Source: Singulisphaera acidiphila DSM 18658 (GTDB taxonomy: Bacteria > Planctomycetota > Planctomycetia > Isosphaerales > Isosphaeraceae). From it: a stretch of 64,000 nt of DNA. This document shows positions 1 through 8,810 of this stretch, in pieces. Where the stretch lies: assembly GCF_000242455.2 (NCBI RefSeq), contig NC_019892.1, forward strand, positions 4,960,001 through 5,024,000, read 5' to 3'. Under the pieces are notes generated by a model. That model searched no databases. It was not told where the DNA came from and saw only the letters and a list, made by a program, of their open reading frames with translations. A program made the translations under genes and the position numbers. Position 1 is the stretch's first letter. Each line of letters opens with the position of its first letter.

Positions 1-730
1 GATGAACCGCCTGTCCTTGATGCTCTGCCCGTCGTCAACGCCGCCGTCCTGGAACCACCAGGGGTCGGGCACTTTGTTCAACTCGTTGAAAGCGCCGGGC
101 GGGAACTACTTCGCCTCGGTCGGCTCGTCGATGGAATTCGCCGGTCAGCAGAGTAATGGGCCTCCTAACGGCGTGTTTGAATATGTCGGTGAGTTGGGGC
201 GGAGCCACGGGATCGCCGAGATCTCGGACGGGAGCAGCAACACGATCGCGTTCGGCGAGTGGCGGACCGGTAGCGGAAGCCCCAGTTTGGTGACGATCCC
301 GACGGACATCATCTTCATCGGGAGCTTCCCCGCCGGCACCAAGCGGAACGACGGGTCGTTGAACATGCCCCGCCTGTCCGGTTCGTTCCTCCAGTGGATC
401 TCGCAGTGCGGCGCCGCCGCCAAGGACAGGAACGGGTACTACGGCAAGAGCACCACGCTCGGCCAGAACTGGTCGCTCGGCCTGGTCGGCTACTCGCTGG
501 GCAACGTCCTGCTGGGGCCTAACCCCAAGTACCCGAATTGCTCGACCAATGGCAGCGGAACCCTCCAGAGCCCGGGCGTCTGGGGCCTGAGTAGCCTGCA
601 CTCAGGGGGGGCCAACATCCTGCTCGCCGACGGCTCGGTCCGGTTCCTCAAGGACAGCGTGGCCTTGCCCACCATCTGGGCACTCGGCTCGCGGGCCCAG
701 GGCGAAATCGTCTCCGCCGACGCCTGGTAA
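1..730 (+). CDS. DUF1559 domain protein, C-terminal part (cut by window start)
   Basis: This is the C-terminal part of a DUF1559 (SBP_bac_10-like) protein, a very large planctomycete family with a type-IV-pilin-like N-terminus and an unknown, probably surface-exposed, role. The pilin leader lies upstream of the window, so the true start is not seen. The reading frame is open from the first bases. The diagnostic family ending is present: an H-x9-DG block (HSGGANILLADGSVRFL) followed by an ALGSRAQGE motif close to the C-terminus. The mid-domain motif IAEISDGSSNTIAFGEW also matches the family. The gene is followed after 148 bp by a lipoprotein and then by a DUF1549/DUF1501 pair on the same strand, a common planctomycete arrangement. 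Family call is firm; function is not known. Confidence 0.9.
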   Translation, partial: MNRLSLMLCPSSTPPSWNHQGSGTLFNSLKAPGGNYFASVGSSMEFAGQQSNGPPNGVFEYVGELGRSHGIAEISDGSSNTIAFGEWRTGSGSPSLVTIPTDIIFIGSFPAGTKRNDGSLNMPRLSGSFLQWISQCGAAAKDRNGYYGKSTTLGQNWSLGLVGYSLGNVLLGPNPKYPNCSTNGSGTLQSPGVWGLSSLHSGGANILLADGSVRFLKDSVALPTIWALGSRAQGEIVSADAW

Positions 731-878
731 TTCGTCACGCCCCGCTTGGCCCGCTCGCCAGCCCCCCTTCTGTCTTTTCGCACGAGGCAGGGGGGGCTGC
801 TCTCTCTCACCCGGAACAACCGGCCGGGCCAAGGCACGCGTCTTCCGCGTCTTTGTCTGTGAAGTTGGAGCCTGTCCC

Positions 879-1352
879 ATGTTGCGTCGTCTGCTCGTCC
901 CCCGATCCTTGTCTGTCGCATTCACGCTGACCGCCATCGGTTGCGGTGGCGCGGCGGACGGCCCGCCGCGTGAGCCGGTTTACGGGTCCGTCAAGTTCGA
1001 TGGCAAGCTGCTGGAAAAAGGCCTCATCACATTCACGCCCGCCGATGGGGGCGACCTGGTCGTCAGCGGCCTGATCCTCGACGGTCAGTTCTCCTTGCCT
1101 CGTCATGAAGGGCCGGGGCTCGGGCCGCACCGGGTCGACATCTGGTCGAAACAGGCCACCGGAAAAACGTTGCCCAACCCGGACGATCCCGGCAATCCGA
1201 TTGAAGAAAAGAAGGAAATTCTGCCTCCCCAGTTTAATATCAAGTCACGTCTTGCTGCGGATGTGGCCAAGGGGGGGGATAACAAGTTCGACTACGACCT
1301 GCGTCCCGCTGCCGGCGATGCGAAGAAGGTGGCGTTGAAGTCCGGGCGGTGA
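879..1352 (+). CDS. small lipoprotein, carboxypeptidase-regulatory/transthyretin-like
   Basis: This is a 157-residue predicted lipoprotein. The N-terminus is a signal peptide ending in the lipobox-like TAIGC, with Cys22 as the lipidation site. The mature part begins with a G-rich stretch and the motif VYGSVKFDGKLLEKGLITFTP, typical of small planctomycete proteins with a carboxypeptidase-regulatory or transthyretin-like beta fold that regularly follow DUF1559 genes. A GGAG ribosome site lies 7 bases before the ATG. It probably shares a transcript with the flanking genes, since no terminator is seen until 5621. Its role is unknown; the family name rests on the beta-strand pattern and context rather than on catalytic residues. 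Confidence 0.75.
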   Translation: MLRRLLVPRSLSVAFTLTAIGCGGAADGPPREPVYGSVKFDGKLLEKGLITFTPADGGDLVVSGLILDGQFSLPRHEGPGLGPHRVDIWSKQATGKTLPNPDDPGNPIEEKKEILPPQFNIKSRLAADVAKGGDNKFDYDLRPAAGDAKKVALKSGR

Positions 1353-1460
1353 TGGTCCGCGCACGCACCTGAAATCCGAAAGCGCCGGACCCAGACGTTC
1401 GGCCTTCCCATCCCTCTCATAGCCAAGCCAGGCCAGGCCCGATTGTAAGGAAGACCGTCC

Positions 1461-4112
1461 ATGACCTCCCGCACAAAAATGAGAACGCTCGCCTCGTTCT
1501 GGCTCGCGATCGGCGCGGCCGGATCGGCCTTCGGCGGGGCGAACGAGCCGACGGCCAAGCCGGAGGCCGTGGAGTTCTTCGAAAAGAAGATCCGCCCGCT
1601 CCTGGCGGCCAACTGCTACACCTGTCACTCGGCCGATACCAACTCCAAGGGCGGCCTGCGGGTGGATGATCGGAATGGCCTGGTCGACGGCGGCAACAGC
1701 GGCCCGGCCGTCGTGCCCGGCAACCCCGAGGAGAGCCTGCTCATCCAGGCCGTGCGGCACAGCGACGACGCCCCCAAGATGCCGCCCAAGGCGAAGCTGA
1801 CCGACGAGCAGGTGGCCGACCTGACGCAATGGATCAAGGACGGGGCCGCCTGGCCGAGCGTGGGCCTGCCCGTCGCCGTGGGCAAGCCGAACGCCAAGTA
1901 CGAGCAGCTCAAGAAAGAGCACTGGGCCTGGCAGCCCTTGACGTCGCCGGCTGCCCCCCAGGTGGCCGATGCCTCCTGGCCGGCCGACACGATCGACGCA
2001 TTCATCCTCGCCGGCCTGGAGAAGCAGGGGCTTGCCCCGGTGGGGGACGCCGACCGGGAGACCCTGGTCCGTCGCCTCTCGTTCGACCTGACCGGCTTGC
2101 CTCCGACTCCTGCCGACGTCGACGCCTTCGTCAACGACCCGTCGGAGCGGGCCTATGAGGCCGTCGTCGACCGCCTGCTCGGCTCGGCCGCCTTCGGCGA
2201 GCGCTGGGGCCGGCACTGGCTGGACGTCGCCCGCTTTGCCGAATCCACCGGCGCCTCGCGCAACTTGCCCATGCCGCACGCCTGGCGGTATCGCGACTAC
2301 GTGATCGACGCCTTCAACAAAGACAAGCCCTTCGACCAGTTTCTCAAGGAGCAGGTGGCCGGCGACCTCTTGCCCCACGCGGACGATGCCGAGCGCTCGG
2401 AGCACTGGGTCGCCACCGGATTTCTGGCCGTGGGCGTCAAGGACGTCAATCAGCGGTTCAAGATCCGTTACATCATGGATAATGTGGATGAACAGATCGA
2501 TGCGGTGAGCCGCTCGTTCCTGGCCGTCACCGTCAGTTGCGCCCGCTGCCACGACCACAAGTTCGACCCCGTGCCGCAGAAGGACTATTACGCCCTGGCC
2601 GGGATCTTCAAGAGCACCGACATCCTGGCCGGCCTCCGCAACAAGATGGGCGGTGGCGGGCTCGACTACTACGACACCCAGATGCTGCTCGTTGACGGCC
2701 AGGCCGGTAAGGGGGTCGACGCCGAGGAAATGGCCAAGAAGGTGGAGACCGTCAAGAAGGCCCACGCCGAGGCCAAGAAGGCGTTCGAGATCCTCCGGGA
2801 CGATCCCAAAGGGGGAGAGCCGGGGCCGAACGGCCGCCCCAAGCGGCAGGTCGCCCGCCAGAAGATGAACCGGCTGCAAGCAGAGCTCGTTGCCCTGAGC
2901 GACCCCGCAGCCAACGGTGCCAAGATCGTGCTGGGCGTGCGCGACTCCAAAACGATCGGCGACACCGAACTTCGCGTTCGGGGCGAGGCGGAGAAGCTTG
3001 GGCCGGTCGTCCCGCGCGGCTTCCTGAGCCTGCTGACGCTCCCCGACCCGCCGACCCTGAACACCGCGCAGAGCGGTCGCCTGGAACTGGCCGAGTGGCT
3101 CGCCTCGCCGTCGAATCCGATGACTTCGCGGGTGATGGCCAACCGGGTTTGGCAGCATCTCTTCGGCCGTGGGATCGTCTCCAGCGTCGATAACTTCGGC
3201 GTGACCGGCGACGTCCCGTCGCACCCCGAGCTGCTCGACCACCTGGCGAACCGCTTTGTGCAGGAAGGCTGGTCGGTCAAGAAGCTGGTCCGGGCCATCG
3301 TCCTGACGCGTGCCTACCGGCTCAAGTCCGAAGGCAACTCCGCCAATGAGTCGGTCGACCCGGCGAACAAGCTGGTCTGGCGACACGCCCCGCGTCGGCT
3401 CGATGCCGAGGAGATTCGCGACGCGACCCTGGTGGTTTCCGGCACCTTGGCCGCCAACCGCCTCGAAGGTTCGCTCGGCCAGGGCTTCAAGGTGATCGAG
3501 CTTCGCAACAACGGGGCCGAAGCCCGCAAGTTGCAGGAGCAGGCCCGTGAGAGCCGCCATCGCAGCGTGTACCTTCCGCTGCTCCGGGGCCTGACGCCGA
3601 CCTCGCTGGAAGTCTTCGACTTCGCCGAGCAAGGTATGGTCACCGGCAGCCGGGCGAACACGACGGTCCCTCCCCAGGCCCTCTACCTGCTCAACGACCC
3701 ATTCGTGCGCAAGAATTCGCTGGCCTTTGCGGAGACCCTGCTCGCCCACGCCGAGCTTGATGAGGATGCCCGCCTAACCGCCGCCTTCCGCCTGACCCTG
3801 GGCCGGGCCCCTTCGGCCGCCGAGATCAAGCAGGCCAAGGGCTACCTGACCGAGTACGAGGCGGCCGTCGCCGCTGAGCCTGGACCCGAGCCCGAGCCCG
3901 CGAAGGTCGAGGAGCAGCCCAAGCCTGAGGCCAAGCCGGCCGCCGACAAGACCCCGGCGAAGCCCGTCCCGGTCATCGACCCCGACCAGGTGATCGAGGC
4001 CGAGGCCCCTGTGGTCGAGGAAGTCATCCGGCCCTCGACCCCCAGGGCGGCCGCCTGGGCCAGCCTCTGCCAGGTCCTGATCGGCTCGGCCGAATTCCGC
4101 TACGTCAAATAA
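1461..4112 (+). CDS. PSCyt1-DUF1549-DUF1553 planctomycete cytochrome-type protein
   Basis: This is an 883-residue exported protein of the PSCyt1/PSCyt2/PSD1 type. An N-terminal signal peptide (about residues 1-26) precedes a cytochrome-c-like PSCyt1 domain with the heme motif CYTCH at 52-56 and a downstream MPPKAKL segment that could supply the axial Met. The DUF1549 (PSCyt2) domain follows from about residue 170 and holds a second heme-type motif, CARCH, at 360-364. The DUF1553 (PSD1) domain occupies roughly residues 540-780. The C-terminus has a proline/glutamate/lysine-rich insertion (about 805-855) before the last conserved WASLCQVLIGSAEFRYVK. The start is supported by AAGGAAG 8 bases upstream. 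It is paired with a DUF1501 gene, as is usual. The family is often suggested to act in periplasmic redox or polysaccharide processing, but this is unproven. Confidence 0.92.
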   Translation: MTSRTKMRTLASFWLAIGAAGSAFGGANEPTAKPEAVEFFEKKIRPLLAANCYTCHSADTNSKGGLRVDDRNGLVDGGNSGPAVVPGNPEESLLIQAVRHSDDAPKMPPKAKLTDEQVADLTQWIKDGAAWPSVGLPVAVGKPNAKYEQLKKEHWAWQPLTSPAAPQVADASWPADTIDAFILAGLEKQGLAPVGDADRETLVRRLSFDLTGLPPTPADVDAFVNDPSERAYEAVVDRLLGSAAFGERWGRHWLDVARFAESTGASRNLPMPHAWRYRDYVIDAFNKDKPFDQFLKEQVAGDLLPHADDAERSEHWVATGFLAVGVKDVNQRFKIRYIMDNVDEQIDAVSRSFLAVTVSCARCHDHKFDPVPQKDYYALAGIFKSTDILAGLRNKMGGGGLDYYDTQMLLVDGQAGKGVDAEEMAKKVETVKKAHAEAKKAFEILRDDPKGGEPGPNGRPKRQVARQKMNRLQAELVALSDPAANGAKIVLGVRDSKTIGDTELRVRGEAEKLGPVVPRGFLSLLTLPDPPTLNTAQSGRLELAEWLASPSNPMTSRVMANRVWQHLFGRGIVSSVDNFGVTGDVPSHPELLDHLANRFVQEGWSVKKLVRAIVLTRAYRLKSEGNSANESVDPANKLVWRHAPRRLDAEEIRDATLVVSGTLAANRLEGSLGQGFKVIELRNNGAEARKLQEQARESRHRSVYLPLLRGLTPTSLEVFDFAEQGMVTGSRANTTVPPQALYLLNDPFVRKNSLAFAETLLAHAELDEDARLTAAFRLTLGRAPSAAEIKQAKGYLTEYEAAVAAEPGPEPEPAKVEEQPKPEAKPAADKTPAKPVPVIDPDQVIEAEAPVVEEVIRPSTPRAAAWASLCQVLIGSAEFRYVK

Positions 4113-4180
4113 TCCGCTTTGCCGTCGAGATTCGCGTGCGGTCTTCACACGTCAGACTGACCCAATCAAAGGATCTACCG

Positions 4181-5587
4181 ATGTTCGATCCCACTGCCAC
4201 CGGCCCCAACGGGGGCCGGTTCTCTCGCCGCCAGGCTCTCAGGAGCGTCAGTGCGGGCTTTGGCTACCTGGCGCTGGCCGACCTGCTCGGCCAGACCGTG
4301 CCGAAGTCGGCCCGCGCGGCGGACCAAGGGCCCTCGGCCGTCCCCGGTCCGCTCGCTCCCAAGGTCCCCCATTTTCCGGCCAAGGCCAACCGCGTCATCT
4401 TCCTGTTCATGCAGGGCGCTATCAGCCAGATGGACACCTTCGAGTACAAGGCCCAGCTCCAGCAGGACGACGGCAAGGTCGGGCCAGGGGGGGGGACCCT
4501 CACCGCCTCGAAGTTCAAGTTCAAGCAGTACGGCCAGACGGGCACCTGGATCTCCGAGTTGCTCCCCAACATCGCCAAGCATGTGGATGATTTCTGCTTC
4601 ATCAAAGGGTTGCACACCGACACCCCCGCGCATCCCGAAGCCGTCATCCAGCTTCATACCGGGGCCGCGCTGGCGTCGCTCACCCGGCCGTCGCTTGGCT
4701 CCTGGTTGATGTACGGCCTGGGGACCGAGAACCAGGACCTTCCCGGTTACATCACCATCAACCCCTCACCCAACTTCGGCGGGGCCATCAACTACGGCAG
4801 CGCCTTCCTGCCCGCCCACTTCCAGGGCACCCGGATCAGCGACACCGGCTACTTGCCCAACCTCAAGGCCCAGGTGGCCACGAAGCTCCAGCGCAAACAA
4901 CTCGACTTCCTCCAGTCGATGAACCGCGACCTGGGGGCCAACCCCAGCGCTCCGGAACAGCTCGACGGCATCATCGAGTCCTACGAACTCGCCTTCAAGA
5001 TGCAGGGCAAGGTCCCCGAGCTGCTCGACATCTCCAAGGAGCCCGAGCACGTCCGCGAAGCCTACGGCGTGCAGGACGGCCCGGCAGGTAGCTTCGCCCG
5101 CCAGTGCCTCATGGCCCGTCGCCTCAGCGAAGCCGGCGTCCGGTTCGTCGAGATCTGCCAGCCCGGCTGGGACCAGCACACCAACCTGCATCAAGACTTG
5201 ATCAAGAATAGCAAGGCCGTCGACCAGGCGACCTCGGCGCTGCTGACCGACCTGGGCCAGCGGGGCATGCTCGATGACACGCTCGTGATCTTCGGCAGCG
5301 AGTTCGGCCGCCTCCCGACCGCGCAAGGGCCCGACGGCCGCGACCACAACATCACCGGCTACCCCATGATCCTGACCGGCGCCGGGGTCAAGAAGGGCTT
5401 CACCTACGGGGCGACCGACGAATACGGTCAGACCGCCGTCGAAGGACGCATGCACACAAACGACCTGCACGCCACCCTCCTCGCCCTGCTGGGCCTCGAC
5501 CACGAGCGCCTGACCTACCGCTACGCCGGCCGAAACTTCCGCCTCACCGACGTCGCCGGCAACGTCGTCCGCGAGATCTTCGCCTGA
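4181..5587 (+). CDS. DUF1501 domain protein with Tat leader
   Basis: This is a 468-residue DUF1501 protein, related to the alkaline phosphatase/sulfatase fold. The N-terminus has a twin-arginine export signal (FSRRQALRSVSAGFGYLALA), so it is probably exported folded. An upstream in-frame start at 4136 exists, but the ATG at 4181 follows an AAAGGA site and places the twin arginine close to the N-terminus, so it is preferred. Typical family segments include VIFLFMQGAISQMDTFEYK, a central WDQHTNLHQD and the late motif FGSEFGRLPTAQGPDGRDHN. It is the usual partner of the preceding DUF1549/DUF1553 gene, 68 bp upstream. The gene ends 34 bp before a strong terminator, which closes this operon. Confidence 0.92.
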   Translation: MFDPTATGPNGGRFSRRQALRSVSAGFGYLALADLLGQTVPKSARAADQGPSAVPGPLAPKVPHFPAKANRVIFLFMQGAISQMDTFEYKAQLQQDDGKVGPGGGTLTASKFKFKQYGQTGTWISELLPNIAKHVDDFCFIKGLHTDTPAHPEAVIQLHTGAALASLTRPSLGSWLMYGLGTENQDLPGYITINPSPNFGGAINYGSAFLPAHFQGTRISDTGYLPNLKAQVATKLQRKQLDFLQSMNRDLGANPSAPEQLDGIIESYELAFKMQGKVPELLDISKEPEHVREAYGVQDGPAGSFARQCLMARRLSEAGVRFVEICQPGWDQHTNLHQDLIKNSKAVDQATSALLTDLGQRGMLDDTLVIFGSEFGRLPTAQGPDGRDHNITGYPMILTGAGVKKGFTYGATDEYGQTAVEGRMHTNDLHATLLALLGLDHERLTYRYAGRNFRLTDVAGNVVREIFA

Positions 5588-5620
5588 CCTCGGTCGATAA
5601 CTCACAGCACGACAATCTCC

Positions 5621-5670
5621 AGAGACACGGTGGCCGACTCTCCTTCGGCCACCGTGTCTCTTGCTTTTTT
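5621..5670 (+). terminator. intrinsic terminator after DUF1501 gene
   Basis: There is a perfect 17-bp stem (5621-5637 pairing with 5645-5661), GC-rich, with a 7-base loop, followed by TGCTTTTTT. It lies 34 bp after the DUF1501 stop codon, a classic rho-independent layout on the plus strand. Confidence 0.9.
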
Positions 5671-5682
5671 CGAAGAGGGAAC

Positions 5683-5781
5683 TTAACCACGAATGACACA
5701 AATAACACGAATAGATAAAAATAAGAAAATTTGTTATTTTGTATTTTTTTTATTCGTGTTATTTGTGTCATTCGTGGTTAA
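5683..5781. repeat. 31-bp perfect inverted repeat (TTAACCACGAATGACAC family)
   Basis: The arms at 5683-5713 and 5751-5781 are perfect inverted copies, 31 bp each, separated by a 37-bp AT-rich spacer. The arm begins TTAACCACGAATGACAC. A solo arm with one or two changes recurs at 55785-55815, so this is a dispersed element rather than a local hairpin. It lies directly after the terminator in a non-coding gap. Small reading frames across it, rich in Phe/Val, are by-products. Confidence 0.9.
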
Positions 5782-6080
5782 AATTTTCCCTTTCCCAAGT
5801 GTTCGGGTCGCCCGAGACGAATCCGGCAGCGGATCCATTTCTTTTTGGTTTGCATCGACTGTTGTGTGGTTAGGAGTCCCCAAGGTATCTCCTGCAACAT
5901 TCGGCCCCGATTGCACTTAAGGGGTGACTGTAACCGGCGGCTCGCCGTCATTTGTTTGTGGTGGGCATTGCGAATGCTGCGAATATTGCGATTGTTGCGA
6001 ATAGATGGTAAGATGACGAGTGAGCCTGGGTGCCAGACCCCCCATTGGGGAGAAATCACGTCATTTGAGGAGGCTGAAGC
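5782..6080. other. non-coding gap with degenerate GCGAA tandem
   Basis: No gene is recognised here. At 5967-6003 a degenerate 9-bp unit of the type ATTGCGAAT is repeated about four times. It lies about 80 bp upstream of the antitoxin start, so it could hold the promoter or operator of that locus, but no clear -35/-10 pair was identified. Confidence 0.5.
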
Positions 6081-6581
6081 ATGTCGGTTTTGCGTGCGAC
6101 TCGACCGGCGCTTCGTCGGCCGACGGAGTCGGAGAGCCGGATGGCGCTTGAGTCCAGCCGACGATTGGGGGCCGTGGTTGCGGATCTGGATCAGCCGGGG
6201 GAGGATGGTTCCGGTCAAGGTGGGGCGGAAGTTGTCGTGCAGGTCAAGGGCCAGGGTGCAAGCGAGTCCTTGACGATCCCGTTGTCGGCCCTCACTCTGC
6301 TTCGCATGATCCTTGAGGAGATGGCTCAAGGGAATGCGATTACAATCACGCCCGTGCATGCCGAGCTGACAACCCAAGAGGGAGCCGATCTACTCCATGT
6401 CTCTCGCCCCTTTTTGATCAAACTCCTTGAGGGGGGCGAGATCCCTTACCGGACGGTTGGACGGCATCGCCGAGTGCGGTTCGATGACCTGATGGCTTAC
6501 AAGCAGCACACGGATGTTGCAAGAGCCAAGGTGTTGGACGAACTGGTGTCGCAGGCGCAGGAACTCGACATGGGTTACTGA
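6081..6581 (+). CDS. excisionase-type HTH antitoxin of a PIN toxin-antitoxin pair
   Basis: This is a 166-residue protein whose C-terminal half (about residues 95-145) is a MerR/excisionase-like DNA-binding domain: ELTTQEGADLLHVSRPFLIK, then the basic GRHRRVRFDDLMAYK that forms the wing. The N-terminal half has no recognised domain. The start follows a strong GAGGAGG site. The next gene begins 4 bases after the stop and encodes a PIN domain, so by context this is the antitoxin and autoregulator of a type II toxin-antitoxin pair. The toxin frame is interrupted by a stop codon, so the antitoxin may now be an orphan. It is not an integrase-linked excisionase: no integrase is nearby. Confidence 0.85.
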   Translation: MSVLRATRPALRRPTESESRMALESSRRLGAVVADLDQPGEDGSGQGGAEVVVQVKGQGASESLTIPLSALTLLRMILEEMAQGNAITITPVHAELTTQEGADLLHVSRPFLIKLLEGGEIPYRTVGRHRRVRFDDLMAYKQHTDVARAKVLDELVSQAQELDMGY

Positions 6582-6585
6582 TTCG

Positions 6586-7155
6586 ATGACGACGTTCACG
6601 GCTGTTTACGACGCCTGTGCGCTGTATCCCGCTCCACTCCGCGATTTGCTGATGCAGCTCGCTTTGACCGACTTGGTTCGCGCACGTTGGTCGGACATGA
6701 TCCATGAGGAATGGATACGCAACGTCCTTATGTAACGGCCCGACTTGAAAAGGACGCAGTTGGAGTTCACTCGCGATTTGATGAATCGCCACGTCCGTGA
6801 CGGTCTGGTGACCGGCTTCGAAAACCTGATTCCGAATCTCTCTTTGCCGGATCCGAATGACCGGCACGTGTTGGCTGCTGCCATTCAATGCGGTGCTGGC
6901 GTCATCGTGACCTTCAATCTCAAGGACTTTCCGTCCGAATCTCTCGATCCTTACGGGGTTGAGGCACGGCACCCCGATGAATTTATTGCAGACTTGCTTG
7001 ATCTGAATGCATCGGCGGTCTGTACTGCGATCAAAACCGTGCGTGCCCGGCTTGCCAGGCCTCCGAGAACGGCTGAAGAGTATCTGGAAACGCTGGAACG
7101 TCAGAGACTCACTGAAACGGTTGCGGCTCTGCGTGACTATGTCGGGCTCATCTAA
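6586..7155 (+). pseudogene. PIN-domain toxin interrupted by in-frame TAA
   Basis: This reads as one continuous PIN-domain (VapC-like ribonuclease) frame of 189 codons except for a TAA at 6733-6735 (codon 50). Before it: VYDACALYPAPLRDLLMQLA and IHEEWIRNVLM. After it, in the same frame: RPDLKRTQLEFTRDLMNRHV, LPDPNDRHVLAAAI and FNLKDFP. All acidic positions expected for Mg binding remain: Asp in YDACALYP, Glu in HEEW, Asp in PNDRHV and Asp in LKDFP. No frameshift is needed to join the halves, so a point change or an assembly error explains the break. A restart inside the second half would lack the first two acidic residues and should be inactive. It overlaps no other gene and follows its antitoxin by 4 bp. 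Confidence 0.85.
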
Positions 7156-7324
7156 AAGATGATCCGGGCGGCCGGTGGCGGCTGACGATTAAATTTCAGA
7201 ATTCTTGATTTGACTATTGGGTTGGTTGGCCCGATGATATTCGGCTCGGTCCTGAGGCTTCGGGATCGCTTGCACGTCGTCGGTACGCTTACTTTTGAAT
7301 GAAAATTCGTCGGAGCGTGATGTA

Positions 7325-8734
7325 ATGAAACGAACGCTTCTTTGTGTTGTCGTCGTCATCGCCTGTTTCCACTTTGGTTTCATGTTCCTGGAAGCGTTCG
7401 CGTGGTCTACGCAATTTGTCCGGTCGCTTACACACCTCAGCGAGAGCGCCGCTCGAGAGACGGTCGGAGTCGGCAGGAATATGGCACTCTCCAATGGTTT
7501 TCTCGGGGTGGCGCTATTGTGGGCGACGTTTGCATTGAGGGAGCGGGAAGCCTACTCCGCCCAATGGGTCTTGCTCTCATTCATCGTCGTTGCCGGGGTC
7601 GTCGGGGCGGTTACGATGCGGAATTATCGGATCTTTGTGATGCAGAGCTTGCCCGCTCTGGTGGCGCTCGGGATGAGCTGGCTCGCTCGCCCCTACGCGA
7701 GGACCGAAGACCAGGCGATCCAGCAGATCATCGAGATCGAGCGCCAGATCCTCGCAATCAACGCGATGAATCCTCGGGCGATCCCCGAGACTGCCAAAGG
7801 AGCGGTGCCACGGGGACAGCACCCGAAGCTGCTCGGACTTGTCGAAGCCAAGTTGATCGTTGCCGACAATCTCCCCAAGGAGATGAGGGTCGGTGTTTTC
7901 AAGGAACCTGGCAAGTCCTACGACGCTTGGATTCGGTACTCGAATGCTCGCAACCTCGACGACCGAGATCCTGGCGGTCATGGAATGGCGATCAAGCTTT
8001 TCAATGTGGCTGCGGAAACGGAGTCATCCAACGTCACCCAGGATTTCGTGCTCTTCGACTCGCCGGTCTTTTTTGTCGGCAACCCCTTGCAATACGTCGA
8101 GTTTGAGGAGGCGACACTGCGGGCTCATGGAAAATCCCGATCTGAAACGAGAATTGCGTTCTTGCTTAATTACTATTGGAGGCATAGGAAGCAGCTCAAG
8201 AATCTACGTAATGCGCAGCGTAGTGACGTGATCGACCCACTCGCGATTCGCTATTGGAGCATGACACCCTACCAGTTTGGCTCGGCCGTGGTGAAATACT
8301 CTGCGAAGCCTGTTGGCGAAGGAGCGGTCCCTGTCGTTGTCGAGCGATCAAAGGATATGCTCCGCGAGGCCATGAAAGTACGACTTGGCCGTACCGATGC
8401 GGAGTTTGTGGAGTTCGAGTTCCAGGTGCAAGTTCAGACCGATGCCCGTTCGATGCCGGTCGAAGACCCGACGAAAGAATGGGACGAAGCGGTCTCGCGG
8501 CCAATTACCGTGGCTCATCTCCGGATTCCGACGCGCCAGCCTTTCGACACGGAGGAAAGGAATCTGATCGCGGAGAACCTCTCCTTCACTCCTTGGCATG
8601 CGCTCCACGGCCACAGGCCGCTGGGGGGGATCAATCGTGTCCGGCAGGCCGTCTACGAATCGTTATCCGAATTCCGGCACGCTTTAAACCACGTACCTCG
8701 CCAGGAGCCGAATCCGCCGACCCAGGCCAGGTAA
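7325..8734 (+). CDS. membrane DUF1304 domain fused to catalase-like heme domain
   Basis: This is a 469-residue two-domain protein. Residues about 1-125 match the DUF1304 integral membrane family: FMFLEAFAWS, then SNGFLGVALLWATFA and FVMQSLPALVALGMSWLARP, forming about four membrane helices. From about residue 150 a catalase-like heme domain follows: GQHPKLLGLVEA (candidate distal His166), WIRYSNARNLDDRDPGGHGM, DSPVFFVGN and YWSMTPYQFGSAVVKYSAKP (candidate proximal Tyr region). The domain resembles the small catalase-related family rather than a classical clade 1-3 catalase. The preferred ATG at 7325 follows CGGAG; a TTG at 7295 would add 10 residues. Expected role is a membrane-anchored heme peroxidase or catalase-like enzyme. 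The fusion itself is the unusual feature. It stands alone, with no operon partner visible. Confidence 0.82.
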   Translation: MKRTLLCVVVVIACFHFGFMFLEAFAWSTQFVRSLTHLSESAARETVGVGRNMALSNGFLGVALLWATFALREREAYSAQWVLLSFIVVAGVVGAVTMRNYRIFVMQSLPALVALGMSWLARPYARTEDQAIQQIIEIERQILAINAMNPRAIPETAKGAVPRGQHPKLLGLVEAKLIVADNLPKEMRVGVFKEPGKSYDAWIRYSNARNLDDRDPGGHGMAIKLFNVAAETESSNVTQDFVLFDSPVFFVGNPLQYVEFEEATLRAHGKSRSETRIAFLLNYYWRHRKQLKNLRNAQRSDVIDPLAIRYWSMTPYQFGSAVVKYSAKPVGEGAVPVVVERSKDMLREAMKVRLGRTDAEFVEFEFQVQVQTDARSMPVEDPTKEWDEAVSRPITVAHLRIPTRQPFDTEERNLIAENLSFTPWHALHGHRPLGGINRVRQAVYESLSEFRHALNHVPRQEPNPPTQAR

Positions 8735-8810
8735 TCCAATGGTTCAAAGTTCACGCGAGCCCTGAGAACCGACCTTATCCGCTGGCTCTTGGATGAGACG
8801 GCCCCCAAGT

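Noticed and set aside
1245..3749. An 834-codon open frame on the minus strand
   Set aside because: It is antisense to the clearly recognised PSCyt1/DUF1549/DUF1553 gene; high GC makes long antisense frames common here. No family features.
6081..6581. Excisionase of an integrated element
   Set aside because: No integrase or attachment sites are nearby; the adjacent PIN frame makes a toxin-antitoxin role more likely.
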